From positions 22,953 to 86,952 of the forward strand of contig NZ_MLAL01000015.1 of the NCBI RefSeq assembly GCF_001875665.1: a stretch of DNA of 64,000 bases, read 5' to 3'. Positions within the stretch are counted from its first letter, which is position 1. Each line of letters starts with the position of its first letter. The translations under genes were made by a program, and so were the position numbers. Below, piece by piece: positions 8,667-17,157 of the stretch. The notes under the pieces were generated by a model. The model was given only the letters and a program-made list of their open reading frames with translations. It was not told where the DNA came from and did no database searches. The DNA is from Corynebacterium sp. NML130628. GTDB taxonomy: Bacteria > Actinomycetota > Actinomycetes > Mycobacteriales > Mycobacteriaceae.

Positions 8667-9521
8667 TTAGGCACTGAGCCGACGGTTAAGGCTCTCGGCA
8701 TGCTCTCGTATGTGGTTGCTCGCGATGAGTGTCACGTTGAGGTCATGGCAAAAGGCTTTGAACCGTTCGTAATTCTGTTGCTGGGCAGACGTGGTCGGGT
8801 CTAGGGCAACCGCAGTGATCGAGAGGTGGTCTTTACTGATCTCGATTGGGGAGTCGTTGTACTTGAGCATGCCGCCTTCTTGCCACAGCTTGTCGATCTT
8901 CAACGTCCACGCATCGATGCGGGACCGTGTTGTAGCAGAACTATTTACTTGGAAATTGAAAGCCTGATTCAGTTCCAAGACAGTGTCTTCCCGCACAACG
9001 GCGAGGTTGAGATCGAGCTCGCGCCTGGCAACGGAGACATCGGCATCCGGAACTGTGGCTTTTCCGAGTTCCGGGAACGAGCGGTACACAGTGCGGATTT
9101 CCCTCTTCAACTGGCGGACTCCCGGTTTGACATCGCTTTGCGCTTGGCCGCCAATCAAAGTGTCAAAAAGCAACTGGGTTGCCTCGGAAATGTTTGCTGC
9201 ATCCATGCTTTTGACCTGGTCGACTCGGATTATGTTCATCCAATGGCTACTGACAAAAGTTAAGTAGCCACGAAGTGAATAGCGATCCCCAAGGTAGAGA
9301 GGTTCTGTAGGAGCAGAAAGCTGCTCTAGTTCGTTCTTAAAATTTTGTAGCGCATGTTTGATCGCGTCTCGATTATCAGAATCAGTGAGCGCTCGGTGGG
9401 CATCCTTGAACCGGAACTGCGATTGTCCCGTGTGTGGATCGAGCACGATTACACCCACGCCGATGGTGGTGATCCCCATCGGCTGGGGGACTGCCCGAAC
9501 GGTCCAGTAGTCGAATCGCAT
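8667..9521 (-). CDS. DUF3037-family protein
   Basis: A 284-residue protein. It begins with 'YWTVRAVPQP', then 'GVGVIVLDPHTG' and 'FRFKD', the signature of DUF3037 proteins (a Y-x-x-V-R-x-V-P opening followed by a V-G-V-V-V-F strand). The function of the family is unknown. It begins one base after the stop of the HipA-like kinase gene, so the two are translationally coupled. DUF3037 genes are commonly seen next to HipA-like kinase genes. No signal peptide or membrane segment. Confidence 0.75.
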   Translation of the reverse strand: MRFDYWTVRAVPQPMGITTIGVGVIVLDPHTGQSQFRFKDAHRALTDSDNRDAIKHALQNFKNELEQLSAPTEPLYLGDRYSLRGYLTFVSSHWMNIIRVDQVKSMDAANISEATQLLFDTLIGGQAQSDVKPGVRQLKREIRTVYRSFPELGKATVPDADVSVARRELDLNLAVVREDTVLELNQAFNFQVNSSATTRSRIDAWTLKIDKLWQEGGMLKYNDSPIEISKDHLSITAVALDPTTSAQQQNYERFKAFCHDLNVTLIASNHIREHAESLNRRLSA

Positions 9522-9522
9522 G

Positions 9523-10329
9523 TCAGATTCCTTGCTTGTCTCGGTAGCGCTTTAATATATCGCCGGTAGTGTCTTTTCGCGACAAGGCATAATTTATGAG
9601 CGCGTTCGCTTCGCTTTCGGAAATACCCCACTCGGGTGGTAGAGCATCCCACAACACATCACACAGTGATTTATCGAGCCTATCAAGAGCGTCTATCGCT
9701 TTATTCCAAGACCGTGTCGGAATTTTCTCCCGCAGCATTGGAATACGAGGCACTCCGGTTGGTGAATCAATAGGGGAGAACCCCCAGGGATACGGCGCCG
9801 AGTCGAACCAGAGCCCATGGTCTATTGACCACAATGCGTAGTCATCAGCACTGTCAACGAGTATTTGTAGATCTTCTTGTGCGTTACAGAGTACCCACAT
9901 GGCAATCAGCTTTGGAATCTGGTTCGGATTGGAGTCATCTGTAACGTGAGGAATTACTTCGAAATCCTGCTGCAGGGTCCCGCTATGTAATGTCTCCGAG
10001 CCGAACAATGGGGTTCCGGAGAGCCGATATCGCTGCAGCCCAGCCCCAACCATACTGTTGCGCAGCCCCTCGGGAACATAGATAATGTTCCATGGGCGAA
10101 CTCGCGCACCGAGTCTATCTCCGATGATGCTTGCCGCTACTTCATTGACTACGGCTTCTCTACCGTGATCGCTTTCGAGTCGTTTACACCAATACATCTT
10201 GCCGTCACTGGCACGGCCAAGGAACGGTTTTGTTCCTGTTCCCCAAGCGACCTCCCCGATAATCGCGAGTTCGATTCGCTCACGCTGTCGTCGATGGGCT
10301 TCAAGAGAAACTATGTTTTCGGCCGACAT
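9523..10329 (-). CDS. HipA-like kinase-fold protein
   Basis: A 268-residue protein resembling the HipA-like kinase group (HipA_2). Seen: an N-terminal beta-rich section with 'MYWCKRLESD' (possible ATP-binding Lys) and 'VVNEVAASIIGDRLG' (Glu of the alphaC-like helix), then the central part with 'LWSIDHGLWF', which fits the kinase D-H/D-x-G region in a degenerate form. It is the first gene of a two-gene unit with the DUF3037 gene (1-bp gap). Canonical HipA is the toxin of a toxin-antitoxin pair with HipB; no HipB-like helix-turn-helix gene is present here. The activity and target are unknown. Codon use is AT-richer than the core. Confidence 0.65.
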   Translation of the reverse strand: MSAENIVSLEAHRRQRERIELAIIGEVAWGTGTKPFLGRASDGKMYWCKRLESDHGREAVVNEVAASIIGDRLGARVRPWNIIYVPEGLRNSMVGAGLQRYRLSGTPLFGSETLHSGTLQQDFEVIPHVTDDSNPNQIPKLIAMWVLCNAQEDLQILVDSADDYALWSIDHGLWFDSAPYPWGFSPIDSPTGVPRIPMLREKIPTRSWNKAIDALDRLDKSLCDVLWDALPPEWGISESEANALINYALSRKDTTGDILKRYRDKQGI

Positions 10330-10549
10330 AAGTCACTCCGCTCACTGCAAATTGGTCTTAATCGAATTGTCGTCTTATTGGGCTCCATCCTAATGGTTCA
10401 GAATGCTTGGGCGGAGCGGTTGCGTTCGTCAATTCCAAAGGGAAATCGCCGATAGTAATAGCAAGCCAGACGTATCGAGGTCCTGCTGCTGACTAGCTGG
10501 AAAACGCTGTGGAACCTAATGATTCCTGGGGTTGGGATCTTCTGGCCCA

Positions 10550-11329
10550 CTATTCGCAAGCGATGCCGTCGCCGTCGCGGTCTAACTTCCTGCTGTAGCC
10601 GGGTTGCCCTTCGTAGATTGGTGCTGCACCGGCTGCACGCGCTTCAGAACAGTTGGCGTAGTAAACACGCGCTGGCACTGGGGCAGGCGCAGCTGGAACT
10701 GGCTGCTCGATTACGGGCTCGGGTGCGGGAGCCTGTGCAGGTTCTTCGACTGGGATGTCGGCAAATTTGGCGATGCCTGCCGTGGTCTCCTCGGTCGTAG
10801 TAGTGCTCGGGGAAGCGCTGCTGTGAGTAGAGTTGGTGGTCGTCGACGTACGAGTTGTAGTGGTTGCTGCTGAGGTGGATTCACTCCCGGTAGAAGTAGT
10901 CGTCGGTGCAGCGCTAGTTGGCGTGGGCTCCGTATCAAGGGTGGATTCAGATTCGGGAATGAGGCTGCCACCGGCAATAAACAGCACCAGTGCTGTAAGC
11001 CAAACAACAGGCCATCGGCGGTTTACCGGGGTGAACTGAGGTGCATCGCCCATGCTGTTAAGGACTAACGAGTCGCGCTGGGGATCGAGTAGCTTGCGCA
11101 ACTGCTCGTGATTCGCGGCGGCTTCTTGTGCCTCGTTGTAGTGCTTTTTATCTTGGGCCTCGCACCACATCCACCAGGCACCCGGCATAATGAATGCTGC
11201 CGCGAGCAGGATGCCACCAATTTCGCCCGAAAACAACAGGATGATTCCGACCGCTATCGTGATCCAAGCGAAGACTGTTTTGGTTTTCGAAGAAGACCGT
11301 TGCGATTGCGGCTGGGTGGTGTAACTCAT
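10550..11329 (-). CDS. Membrane protein with C-terminal excalibur domain
   Basis: A 259-residue protein. Two adjacent hydrophobic segments lie at ~19-55 and a third at ~105-123. A long Ser/Thr-rich linker (~125-190) and a Pro/Ala-rich stretch follow, then an excalibur domain (~218-259) with a Cys in YYANCSEARAAG, the GYS.KLDRD core and the calcium-binding DxDxDG followed by ACE at the very end. The layout predicts an anchored protein with the excalibur domain outside the membrane. A second excalibur protein is at 17155-17691. ATG at 11329 is preceded by GAGAGG. The function of excalibur proteins is not established. Confidence 0.8.
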   Translation of the reverse strand: MSYTTQPQSQRSSSKTKTVFAWITIAVGIILLFSGEIGGILLAAAFIMPGAWWMWCEAQDKKHYNEAQEAAANHEQLRKLLDPQRDSLVLNSMGDAPQFTPVNRRWPVVWLTALVLFIAGGSLIPESESTLDTEPTPTSAAPTTTSTGSESTSAATTTTRTSTTTNSTHSSASPSTTTTEETTAGIAKFADIPVEEPAQAPAPEPVIEQPVPAAPAPVPARVYYANCSEARAAGAAPIYEGQPGYSRKLDRDGDGIACE

Positions 11330-11370
11330 GGCTGACCTCTCAATTTAAAGGCACGGGATACCATCAGGGT

Positions 11371-11413
11371 AAGTGAAAGGCCCGAGGGTGCGGAAACCTC
11401 GGGCCTTTCACTT
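11371..11413 (-). terminator. Rho-independent terminator after tRNA-Asn
   Basis: A 17-bp perfect stem (11371-11387 with 11397-11413) around a 9-base loop. It sits directly downstream of the minus-strand tRNA-Asn and upstream of the excalibur gene. Confidence 0.75.
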
Positions 11414-11415
11414 TG

Positions 11416-11488
11416 CTCCTCCAACTGGGCTCGAACCAGTGACCCTTCGATTAACAGTCGAATGCTCTGCCAACTGAGCTATGGAGGA
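11416..11488 (-). tRNA. tRNA-Asn (GTT), copy 1
   Basis: Read on the minus strand: acceptor TCCTCCA/TGGAGGA, discriminator G, anticodon loop CTGTTAA (GTT). A second identical gene lies at 18229-18301 in the same orientation; the identity spans 79 bp (11413-11491). Confidence 0.95.
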
Positions 11489-11623
11489 ATACGCACTAGG
11501 TGCGAAAGACACTCTAGCGCATGACAGGGAACAAGGGAAATCTGCGGTCCGCATAGACTGGGAACTGGCGTAAAGGTGCGTGAGTGGGCGTCGAAAAGTG
11601 GGAAGAAGCTGTAGCGTGGGGCC

Positions 11624-12997
11624 ATGGCTACGACATATCGAGTACAGAATCCGGCGACGAATGAGATCGTCGCAACGTTTGAGCAGACCACCGACCAAGA
11701 GCTGCAGGACACCCTCCAGCGCGCGGACGCTGCATACAAGACATGGAGTGCCCTCAGCTACGAAGAACGCGCCGCGTACCTGCGCAAAGTCGCCCAGCTT
11801 TTCGACGAGCGCCGCGACACCCTCGTGAACATCATCGCCGAAGAGATGGGTAAAGCCATCAACCAAGGCGACGGGGAAGTCAGCGAATGCGTGGAAATCT
11901 GCAACTACTACGCAGACCACGGTGCCGAGTTCGGCGCGGACGAGCCGCTGCCGCACGACGGCGGGGAGGTTGTGATCCGGAAGGTACCGCTCGGCGTGAT
12001 CGTCGGGGTGATGCCGTGGAACTTCCCGTACTACCAAGTCGCGCGCTTCGCGGCGCCGACGCTGATGGCGGGCAACACCATCATCCTGAAGCACGCGTCC
12101 ATCTGCCCGCGCTCCGCCGAAGCGATCCAGGAAATCTTCGACGATGCCGGCGTACCCGAAGGCGTCTTCAACCACCGGCGCATCAGCCACGGCCAGATCG
12201 AAGACCTGCTCGCGGACCCACGCGTGCAAGGCGTATCGCTTACCGGCTCCGAGGGAGCAGGCAAGGTTGTTGCGAAGGCGGCCGGCGCCAACCTGAAGAA
12301 GGCTCTGCTGGAACTCGGTGGTACTGACGCCTACATCGTCCTGGATACTGACGACATTGATCGCGAAGTGCGCACCGCCTTGACAAAGCGCATGAGCAAC
12401 GTCGGTCAGGCGTGCACCTCCAACAAGCGCATCATCGTCATGGACGACATCTACGACGAGTTCGTTTCCAAGATGGTGGACGCTGTATCGGCTCTTCGCC
12501 AGGGCGACCCGCTCACGCCGGAGCGCGGCCACTACTACCCGCTGTCCTCCCGCGACGCCGCCGAAACGCTGCGTGACCAAGTCGCCGCAGCCGTCGACGC
12601 CGGCGCTACCCTCCACTGCGGCGGCGAACTCACCGGGGAAGGCGCCTACTTCACCCCGGCCGTCATCACCGACATCCCGGTCGGTTCCGACTCCTACTAC
12701 GAGGAGTTCTTCGGGCCTGTCGTGGAGATCTACAAGGTGTCCTCCGATGAGGAGGCCGTGGAGCTGGCCAACAACTCCCGCTACGGACTCGGTGGCGCTG
12801 TGTTCTCCACCGATGAGGAGCGCGCGAAGAAGGTGGCGAACCAGGTTGTTACTGGCATGATCCACGTCAACATTCCGCAGGCTCGCGGTGCCGGGCTACC
12901 GTTTGGTGGGGTGAAGAACTCCGGCTTCGGCCGTGAAATGGGTCCGCTCGGGATGGACGAGTTTGTGAACAAGCAGCGCTACTTCGTGGCGAAGTAG
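11624..12997 (+). CDS. gabD: Succinate-semialdehyde dehydrogenase (aldehyde dehydrogenase family)
   Basis: Oxidises an aldehyde, most likely succinate semialdehyde, with NAD(P)+. The 457-residue protein has the family's PWNFP (131-135), the general base Glu 230 in LELGG, and the nucleophile Cys 264 in GQACTSNKR. A C-terminal 'PFGGVKNSGFGRE' is also present. The length and the 'MPWNFPYYQVARF' stretch match the GabD2/SSADH group rather than the longer betaine aldehyde enzymes. Substrate assignment is by family resemblance only. No partner genes for GABA use are nearby; the gene lies alone between tRNA-Asn and the convergent sucrose unit. Confidence 0.82.
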   Translation: MATTYRVQNPATNEIVATFEQTTDQELQDTLQRADAAYKTWSALSYEERAAYLRKVAQLFDERRDTLVNIIAEEMGKAINQGDGEVSECVEICNYYADHGAEFGADEPLPHDGGEVVIRKVPLGVIVGVMPWNFPYYQVARFAAPTLMAGNTIILKHASICPRSAEAIQEIFDDAGVPEGVFNHRRISHGQIEDLLADPRVQGVSLTGSEGAGKVVAKAAGANLKKALLELGGTDAYIVLDTDDIDREVRTALTKRMSNVGQACTSNKRIIVMDDIYDEFVSKMVDAVSALRQGDPLTPERGHYYPLSSRDAAETLRDQVAAAVDAGATLHCGGELTGEGAYFTPAVITDIPVGSDSYYEEFFGPVVEIYKVSSDEEAVELANNSRYGLGGAVFSTDEERAKKVANQVVTGMIHVNIPQARGAGLPFGGVKNSGFGREMGPLGMDEFVNKQRYFVAK

Positions 12998-13036
12998 CGC
13001 TGTGGTTCGGGGGCTTTCGGGGGTCGGAGCAGTCAC

Positions 13037-13091
13037 CGAAAGCTGACTCGGGATTTTGTGAACAGAATTGCGTCTGCTGTGGGCGGGGCTA
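13037..13091 (-). repeat. 55-bp duplicated 3' module, copy 1
   Basis: Almost identical (53/55 by eye) to 17103-17157. Each copy begins with the TAG stop codon of a minus-strand gene (the GH32 gene here) and carries AACAGA-N6-TCTGTT-like arms just after it. It looks like a shared 3' end or terminator module. Confidence 0.7.
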
Positions 13092-14516
13092 ACTCCGCTT
13101 CAGCGGGCGCACCTCGACGTTGACACCGACAGGGCCCGCCACGGACTCGATCTCCACGGTGCGAGGCCCCTCACCGAGGAAGTCGAGGGAGGAGAGCGTC
13201 TCCGTAGCGTCCGCGGTGAACAGCTCGATAGAGCCGCGGTCGAGGTAGATGTCCAGGGCGTCGCCCGGGGTCCAGGGCATGGACCGGTAGCCACTTCCGG
13301 CGCCGTTGCCTCGCGCGAGCACCAGGTGGATACGCTCGGCGAGGGTGTCGAACACGATGTGGGCGGAGGGGGCGTCGTCACGAATGAGGTGGAGGACCAC
13401 TTGCTCGCAGGTGTTTGTCTGCAGCGGCACAGGCTGCTCCAGGTCGGGGGTGACGCGCAGCCATGCCTCTTCAACTGGGGGAAGGGTTGTTGTTTCGCCT
13501 GCTTGGAGGGTGGCGTCGTGCGTCTCGGCGGGGCCGAAGAGCTCAGCGATTTCCGGGGCGGGCGTGCAGTGGAGCGTGAGGGCGTCGCTAAGAGAAAGCT
13601 CCCGTGGGAGGCTGAGTTGACCGGACCAACCGTCCTCGCGAGAGGCGAGCGGGTGAGCGAACTCGCCCATCCAGCCGAACGCCAGACGGCGGTTATTGGG
13701 GGCGGCGAAAGACTGGGTGGCGTAGAAGTGGTGGCCCCAGTCGAGAAGCCGGAAGTCGGTTTCGGGCACGAACTGCGCGCCAGGCTCCCACGACCCCACG
13801 ACGTAGCCAACATTGTGGCCATTGCGCAGGGCATACCCGGAGCGGATTGGTGTGCGCACCATCGGGCCGTAGATGAGCACCCACTTGCCGTCAAGGAAGA
13901 AGAAATCAGGGCACTCGACCATGAAGACGTTCGAGTCCGGGTCGACAAAGAGGGAGCCGGCCTCGGACCAGTTGTAGAGGTCCTCGGAAGTGTACAGCAG
14001 CACGTGGCCGCGACCGTCTACTTCTGCGCCGATGGTCATGTACCAGTGGCCGTCGTGGGAGAACACCTTCGGATCGCGTGCATCCGCGTTGACTGGCGGG
14101 ACCACGGCGCCGTGCTTTTCAAAGTGGACGCCGTCGGTAGAGGTGGCCAACATCTGGGTCTGGAACTTGTCGTCCTTGTCATCGACACCGTTGACCCAAC
14201 GGTTGCCCGTATAGAACGCATACAGCGTGCCATCGCGGACCACGGCGGAGCCGGACCAGATGCCGTCGGCGTCGTCAGACCCGGGCTCACCCGGAGCTAA
14301 CGCGATAGGCTCTTTGCGCCACTCGAGCAGGTCCGCGGAGGAGGCGTGGCCCCAGTGCATCGGGCCCCACGCCGGGCTGTACGGGTGATGCTGGAAGAAA
14401 GCGTGGAACCGGCCGTCGAAAAAGCAGAGGCCATTTGGGTCGTTGATCCAGCCGCCAGGGGCTGCGACGTGGAACGAGGGGTACCAGCGGTCGTTGGTGT
14501 GGCGGAGGGCTTGCAT
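13089..14516 (-). CDS. scrB: Glycoside hydrolase family 32 (sucrose-6-phosphate hydrolase / invertase)
   Basis: A 475-residue cytoplasmic beta-fructosidase with no signal peptide. GH32 signatures are visible: the nucleophile Asp in GGWINDPNG near residue 24, 'DARDPKVF' (transition-state Asp), and 'VECPDFF' (acid/base Glu). A beta-sandwich C-terminal domain follows. It is the last gene of the sucrose unit, 28 bp after the CscB-like permease. Because that permease is a proton symporter that imports free sugar, the enzyme may hydrolyse sucrose rather than sucrose 6-phosphate; cscA would then be the better name. AAAGG lies seven bases before the ATG. The 3' end contains the duplicated 55-bp module. 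Confidence 0.88.
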   Translation of the reverse strand: MQALRHTNDRWYPSFHVAAPGGWINDPNGLCFFDGRFHAFFQHHPYSPAWGPMHWGHASSADLLEWRKEPIALAPGEPGSDDADGIWSGSAVVRDGTLYAFYTGNRWVNGVDDKDDKFQTQMLATSTDGVHFEKHGAVVPPVNADARDPKVFSHDGHWYMTIGAEVDGRGHVLLYTSEDLYNWSEAGSLFVDPDSNVFMVECPDFFFLDGKWVLIYGPMVRTPIRSGYALRNGHNVGYVVGSWEPGAQFVPETDFRLLDWGHHFYATQSFAAPNNRRLAFGWMGEFAHPLASREDGWSGQLSLPRELSLSDALTLHCTPAPEIAELFGPAETHDATLQAGETTTLPPVEEAWLRVTPDLEQPVPLQTNTCEQVVLHLIRDDAPSAHIVFDTLAERIHLVLARGNGAGSGYRSMPWTPGDALDIYLDRGSIELFTADATETLSSLDFLGEGPRTVEIESVAGPVGVNVEVRPLKRS

Positions 14517-14544
14517 GATGAAACCTTTCTAGAAACGTTGCGGG

Positions 14545-15813
14545 CTAGCGAGTTGGGATTTCTTCGGGGTTGACCACGGCTTCATCGTCCCGCTTAAGAG
14601 CGAAGACCGCAATGAGGCCTGCGACGAAGACCACGCCTGAGATGACGAAGAACGTTGGCTGGTAGCCAATCTGGTCGCGGAGGGAGCCCAGCGGGGCGGA
14701 CAAGATCACATTGCCGAGCTGCGAAGACAGCTGGAATGCCACCAGGTACAGGGTCGCGGAAAGCGCCTTATTGAAGTGAATAGCGAAGTACTTGAAAATA
14801 GCCAGGATGCACAGCGGAACCTCAAACGCGTGCAGCATCTTCGCGATACTGATCAACACCGGGCCAGCAAACGCGGCGCACAGGAAAATACGGACGAACA
14901 TCACGCCGATACCCAACAGTAGCGTATTGCGGGCTCCCACCTTGCGCATCAACAGTGGAATCAGACCCATCATGATCGCCTCAAGGAAGACCTGCACCGA
15001 GTTCAACGTGCCGTACGCACGCTGGCCGACCTCCGGAGAACTAAACAAAGACGTGTAGAAATCTGGGAACATCTGCTGGTCAAACACGGAGTAGAACGTC
15101 CAGGACAGCAACACAATGACGATGACCTTCCACACGTGGTTGTCCTTGAGCAGGCCGACCATCTCGGAAACAGGCGGGGTCTTCGCCGTGACCTCCTCAA
15201 TCGAGGCTTCCTGTGCAGTACCCTTCGGGTGCCAGAACAACTGCGTGCACAGCAGCAGGGCACCGAGTGCGGAGCCGATCCAGAAGTTCAACATCGGGTT
15301 GATCGTAAAGAAGATGCCAGCGAGCAGCGCGACGATTGCGTACGCGAACGAACCCCACATGCGGGCCTGCCCATACTCAAAGCCGGTGCGGTTCGCCATC
15401 CTCTCCACGAACGCTTCCAGCAGCCCGGCACCGGCTACGAACCCTGCCGAGAGCACCACGCCACCTAGGATCGCGCCGACGATGAAGTGGTCCTGAAGCA
15501 GCGGCTGGTAAATGAACTGCGTGAATGGCCCAATAAGGGTTGCGCTCGCGCCGATGAAAATAGTCAGCGGGCGCTTCAGATCCAGCTTGTCCTGAAGCAC
15601 GCCGTACACCAGCATTAGCACCATCGTGATAGCGCCCTGGATGGCATACACGGTACCTACCTGCGCGCCGTTGAGCTGCAGGCCACCGGCCTCAGACGTG
15701 AGCCAGATTTGGTAGAAGGACCACCAGATTCCCCACGCTGCGAAGAACAAGAAAATCGTGGCGGAACCGAAGCGGTACGCGGGGTTTGAAAACTGCGATC
15801 GAAGCATATCCAT
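14545..15813 (-). CDS. cscB: Sucrose/oligosaccharide:H+ symporter (LacY/CscB family)
   Basis: A 422-residue MFS permease with about twelve hydrophobic segments. The N-terminal 'FFAAWGIWWSFYQIWL' and 'GLQLNGAQVGTVYAIQG' are characteristic of the LacY/CscB oligosaccharide symporter family. ATG at 15813 was chosen over the upstream start at 15861: AAAGGA precedes it and the family length (~415) fits. It is flanked by the LacI regulator upstream and the GH32 enzyme downstream, so sucrose or a related fructoside is the likely substrate. Two LacI-type operators lie in its promoter region. Confidence 0.87.
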   Translation of the reverse strand: MDMLRSQFSNPAYRFGSATIFLFFAAWGIWWSFYQIWLTSEAGGLQLNGAQVGTVYAIQGAITMVLMLVYGVLQDKLDLKRPLTIFIGASATLIGPFTQFIYQPLLQDHFIVGAILGGVVLSAGFVAGAGLLEAFVERMANRTGFEYGQARMWGSFAYAIVALLAGIFFTINPMLNFWIGSALGALLLCTQLFWHPKGTAQEASIEEVTAKTPPVSEMVGLLKDNHVWKVIVIVLLSWTFYSVFDQQMFPDFYTSLFSSPEVGQRAYGTLNSVQVFLEAIMMGLIPLLMRKVGARNTLLLGIGVMFVRIFLCAAFAGPVLISIAKMLHAFEVPLCILAIFKYFAIHFNKALSATLYLVAFQLSSQLGNVILSAPLGSLRDQIGYQPTFFVISGVVFVAGLIAVFALKRDDEAVVNPEEIPTR

Positions 15814-15928
15814 CGCCGAATGTCCTTTCGTGTGAGGCCCGGGGGTCGCCGGGCACGACAATGGCTTCGCAGGGATATGTGCAGGTGCGCGTGGTGTGCT
15901 GTTCGTTCTCGGCCCTTGCAGCGACCCT

Positions 15929-15944
15929 GCTTAAACCTTTAAGC
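15929..15944. promoter_or_regulatory. Candidate LacI-family operator O1
   Basis: GCTTAAA-CC-TTTAAGC, perfect 7-bp arms, ~115 bp before the permease start. The TTAAAC core resembles operators of ScrR/LacI-family sugar repressors. Confidence 0.55.
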
Positions 15945-15983
15945 GCATAGTACGTCGGGGGTATGTAAAAGGTGGGGAAGTTA

Positions 15984-15997
15984 CTAAAACGATTTAG
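15984..15997. promoter_or_regulatory. Candidate LacI-family operator O2
   Basis: CTAAAACGATTTAG, an imperfect palindrome with the central CG typical of LacI-family sites. It overlaps the stop codon of the regulator gene and is centred 54 bp from O1. Confidence 0.45.
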
Positions 15998-17025
15998 CGA
16001 GCTTGGGAAACGCTCCCACGCTCAACCACTTTCAGGGGGAGCAATGTGGGATTCTCAGCCGCAGGCTGCTCACCGGACAGAAGCTCAACCAGCATCCGCG
16101 CCGCCCGCGCACCCATTTCCTGGTACGGCAGACGGAACGTCGTCAGCCCCGGCCTCACCAACGACGCCAAATCCTCATCATCAAACGACAACACCGAAAT
16201 TGTCGACGCTACCTCGAGGCCCGCATCCTGCATCGCCTGATACACGCCCAACGCCAAACGATCGTTCGCAGCGAGGACCGCGGTGGGGTAGTTCGCTGGA
16301 TCGTCATCAAGAATCTCCGACATCCGCGCATACCCCGCCGCCGGCTCCCATACCGACGCGTGGCCCTCCGCTTGCAGCCGGATTCCGTGGTGAGCCAGGG
16401 CTGCGTCGATACCGCGCATACGCTCGCTGATACTGAACGAAGGCGTCTCGGATTGCGGGAACCGGCCAATCAACGCAATCGAACGATGCCCCCGCGCCAC
16501 CAAATACTCAATCGCGTCCCTGCCCGCGGAATAATCATCCGGCAAAATTGCGGGATGATCACCGGCCTGACCGTTGCAAATAACGAGAGGCAAATTCGTC
16601 TTCGGCAGATCCAGCACGCGCGACGCCATCAGCCCGACCACGACGCCATCAACGTTCCGCGACTCCAACGTCCGCAACGCCGGAGCAAACCGATCCGCAC
16701 GGTGGCCAGTCTCCGCCATCATGACCGCGTGGCCAAGCCGCTCGGCCTCGTCCACGATTCCCGTAATCATGGGGGAGGCGAAACGGGTAGTAGTGACCTC
16801 GTCGGAGAGAAAACCGATTGTGTGCGTGCGCCCAGTCTTCAGCGCCCGCGCCAACGTGTTTGGGCGGTAACCTAGCTCGCGGGCAGCTTCCCGGACCTTC
16901 TGCGCCGTCTCCTCCGGGATGCGCGAGCCGGGCTTGCCGTTGAGCGCGAGGCTCACAGTGGCGGTAGAGACGCCGACATGCTTAGCGATATCCGAGAGCG
17001 TGACACGATGCGAACTTCTGGACAT
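15994..17025 (-). CDS. LacI-family transcriptional regulator of the sucrose unit
   Basis: A 343-residue repressor. The N-terminal helix-turn-helix is clear: 'TLSDIAKHVGVSTATVSLAL' with the hinge 'RPNTLARALKTGRT'. A periplasmic-binding-protein-like sugar domain follows, with 'RGHRSIALIG' and 'AANDRLALGVYQAM'. It stands immediately upstream of cscB on the same strand and is probably the sucrose repressor; the two palindromes between them (15929-15944, 15984-15997) are likely targets. The effector is inferred from the neighbours only. Confidence 0.87.
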   Translation of the reverse strand: MSRSSHRVTLSDIAKHVGVSTATVSLALNGKPGSRIPEETAQKVREAARELGYRPNTLARALKTGRTHTIGFLSDEVTTTRFASPMITGIVDEAERLGHAVMMAETGHRADRFAPALRTLESRNVDGVVVGLMASRVLDLPKTNLPLVICNGQAGDHPAILPDDYSAGRDAIEYLVARGHRSIALIGRFPQSETPSFSISERMRGIDAALAHHGIRLQAEGHASVWEPAAGYARMSEILDDDPANYPTAVLAANDRLALGVYQAMQDAGLEVASTISVLSFDDEDLASLVRPGLTTFRLPYQEMGARAARMLVELLSGEQPAAENPTLLPLKVVERGSVSQAR

Positions 17026-17102
17026 TTGAGGAAGTATAGCCGGGGTGGGGTGGTCTTGGTTGGGATGGGCGTGATGAGATGCGGTGGGATGGAAGGTGGC
17101 GT

Positions 17103-17157
17103 CGAAAGCTGACTCGGGATTTTGTGAACAGAATTGCGTCTGTTGTGGGCGGGACTA
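17103..17157 (-). repeat. 55-bp duplicated 3' module, copy 2
   Basis: Second copy of the module at 13037-13091. It contains the TAG stop of the excalibur gene and perfect AACAGA/TCTGTT arms around ATTGCG. Confidence 0.7.

Noticed and set aside
11408..12865. 485-codon minus-strand frame over the aldehyde dehydrogenase gene
   Set aside because: It is antisense to a clear enzyme and runs into tRNA-Asn at its end; low-complexity His/Val/Gly composition.
13068..14300. 410-codon plus-strand frame over the GH32 gene
   Set aside because: Shadow frame of a well-supported GH32 enzyme on the opposite strand.
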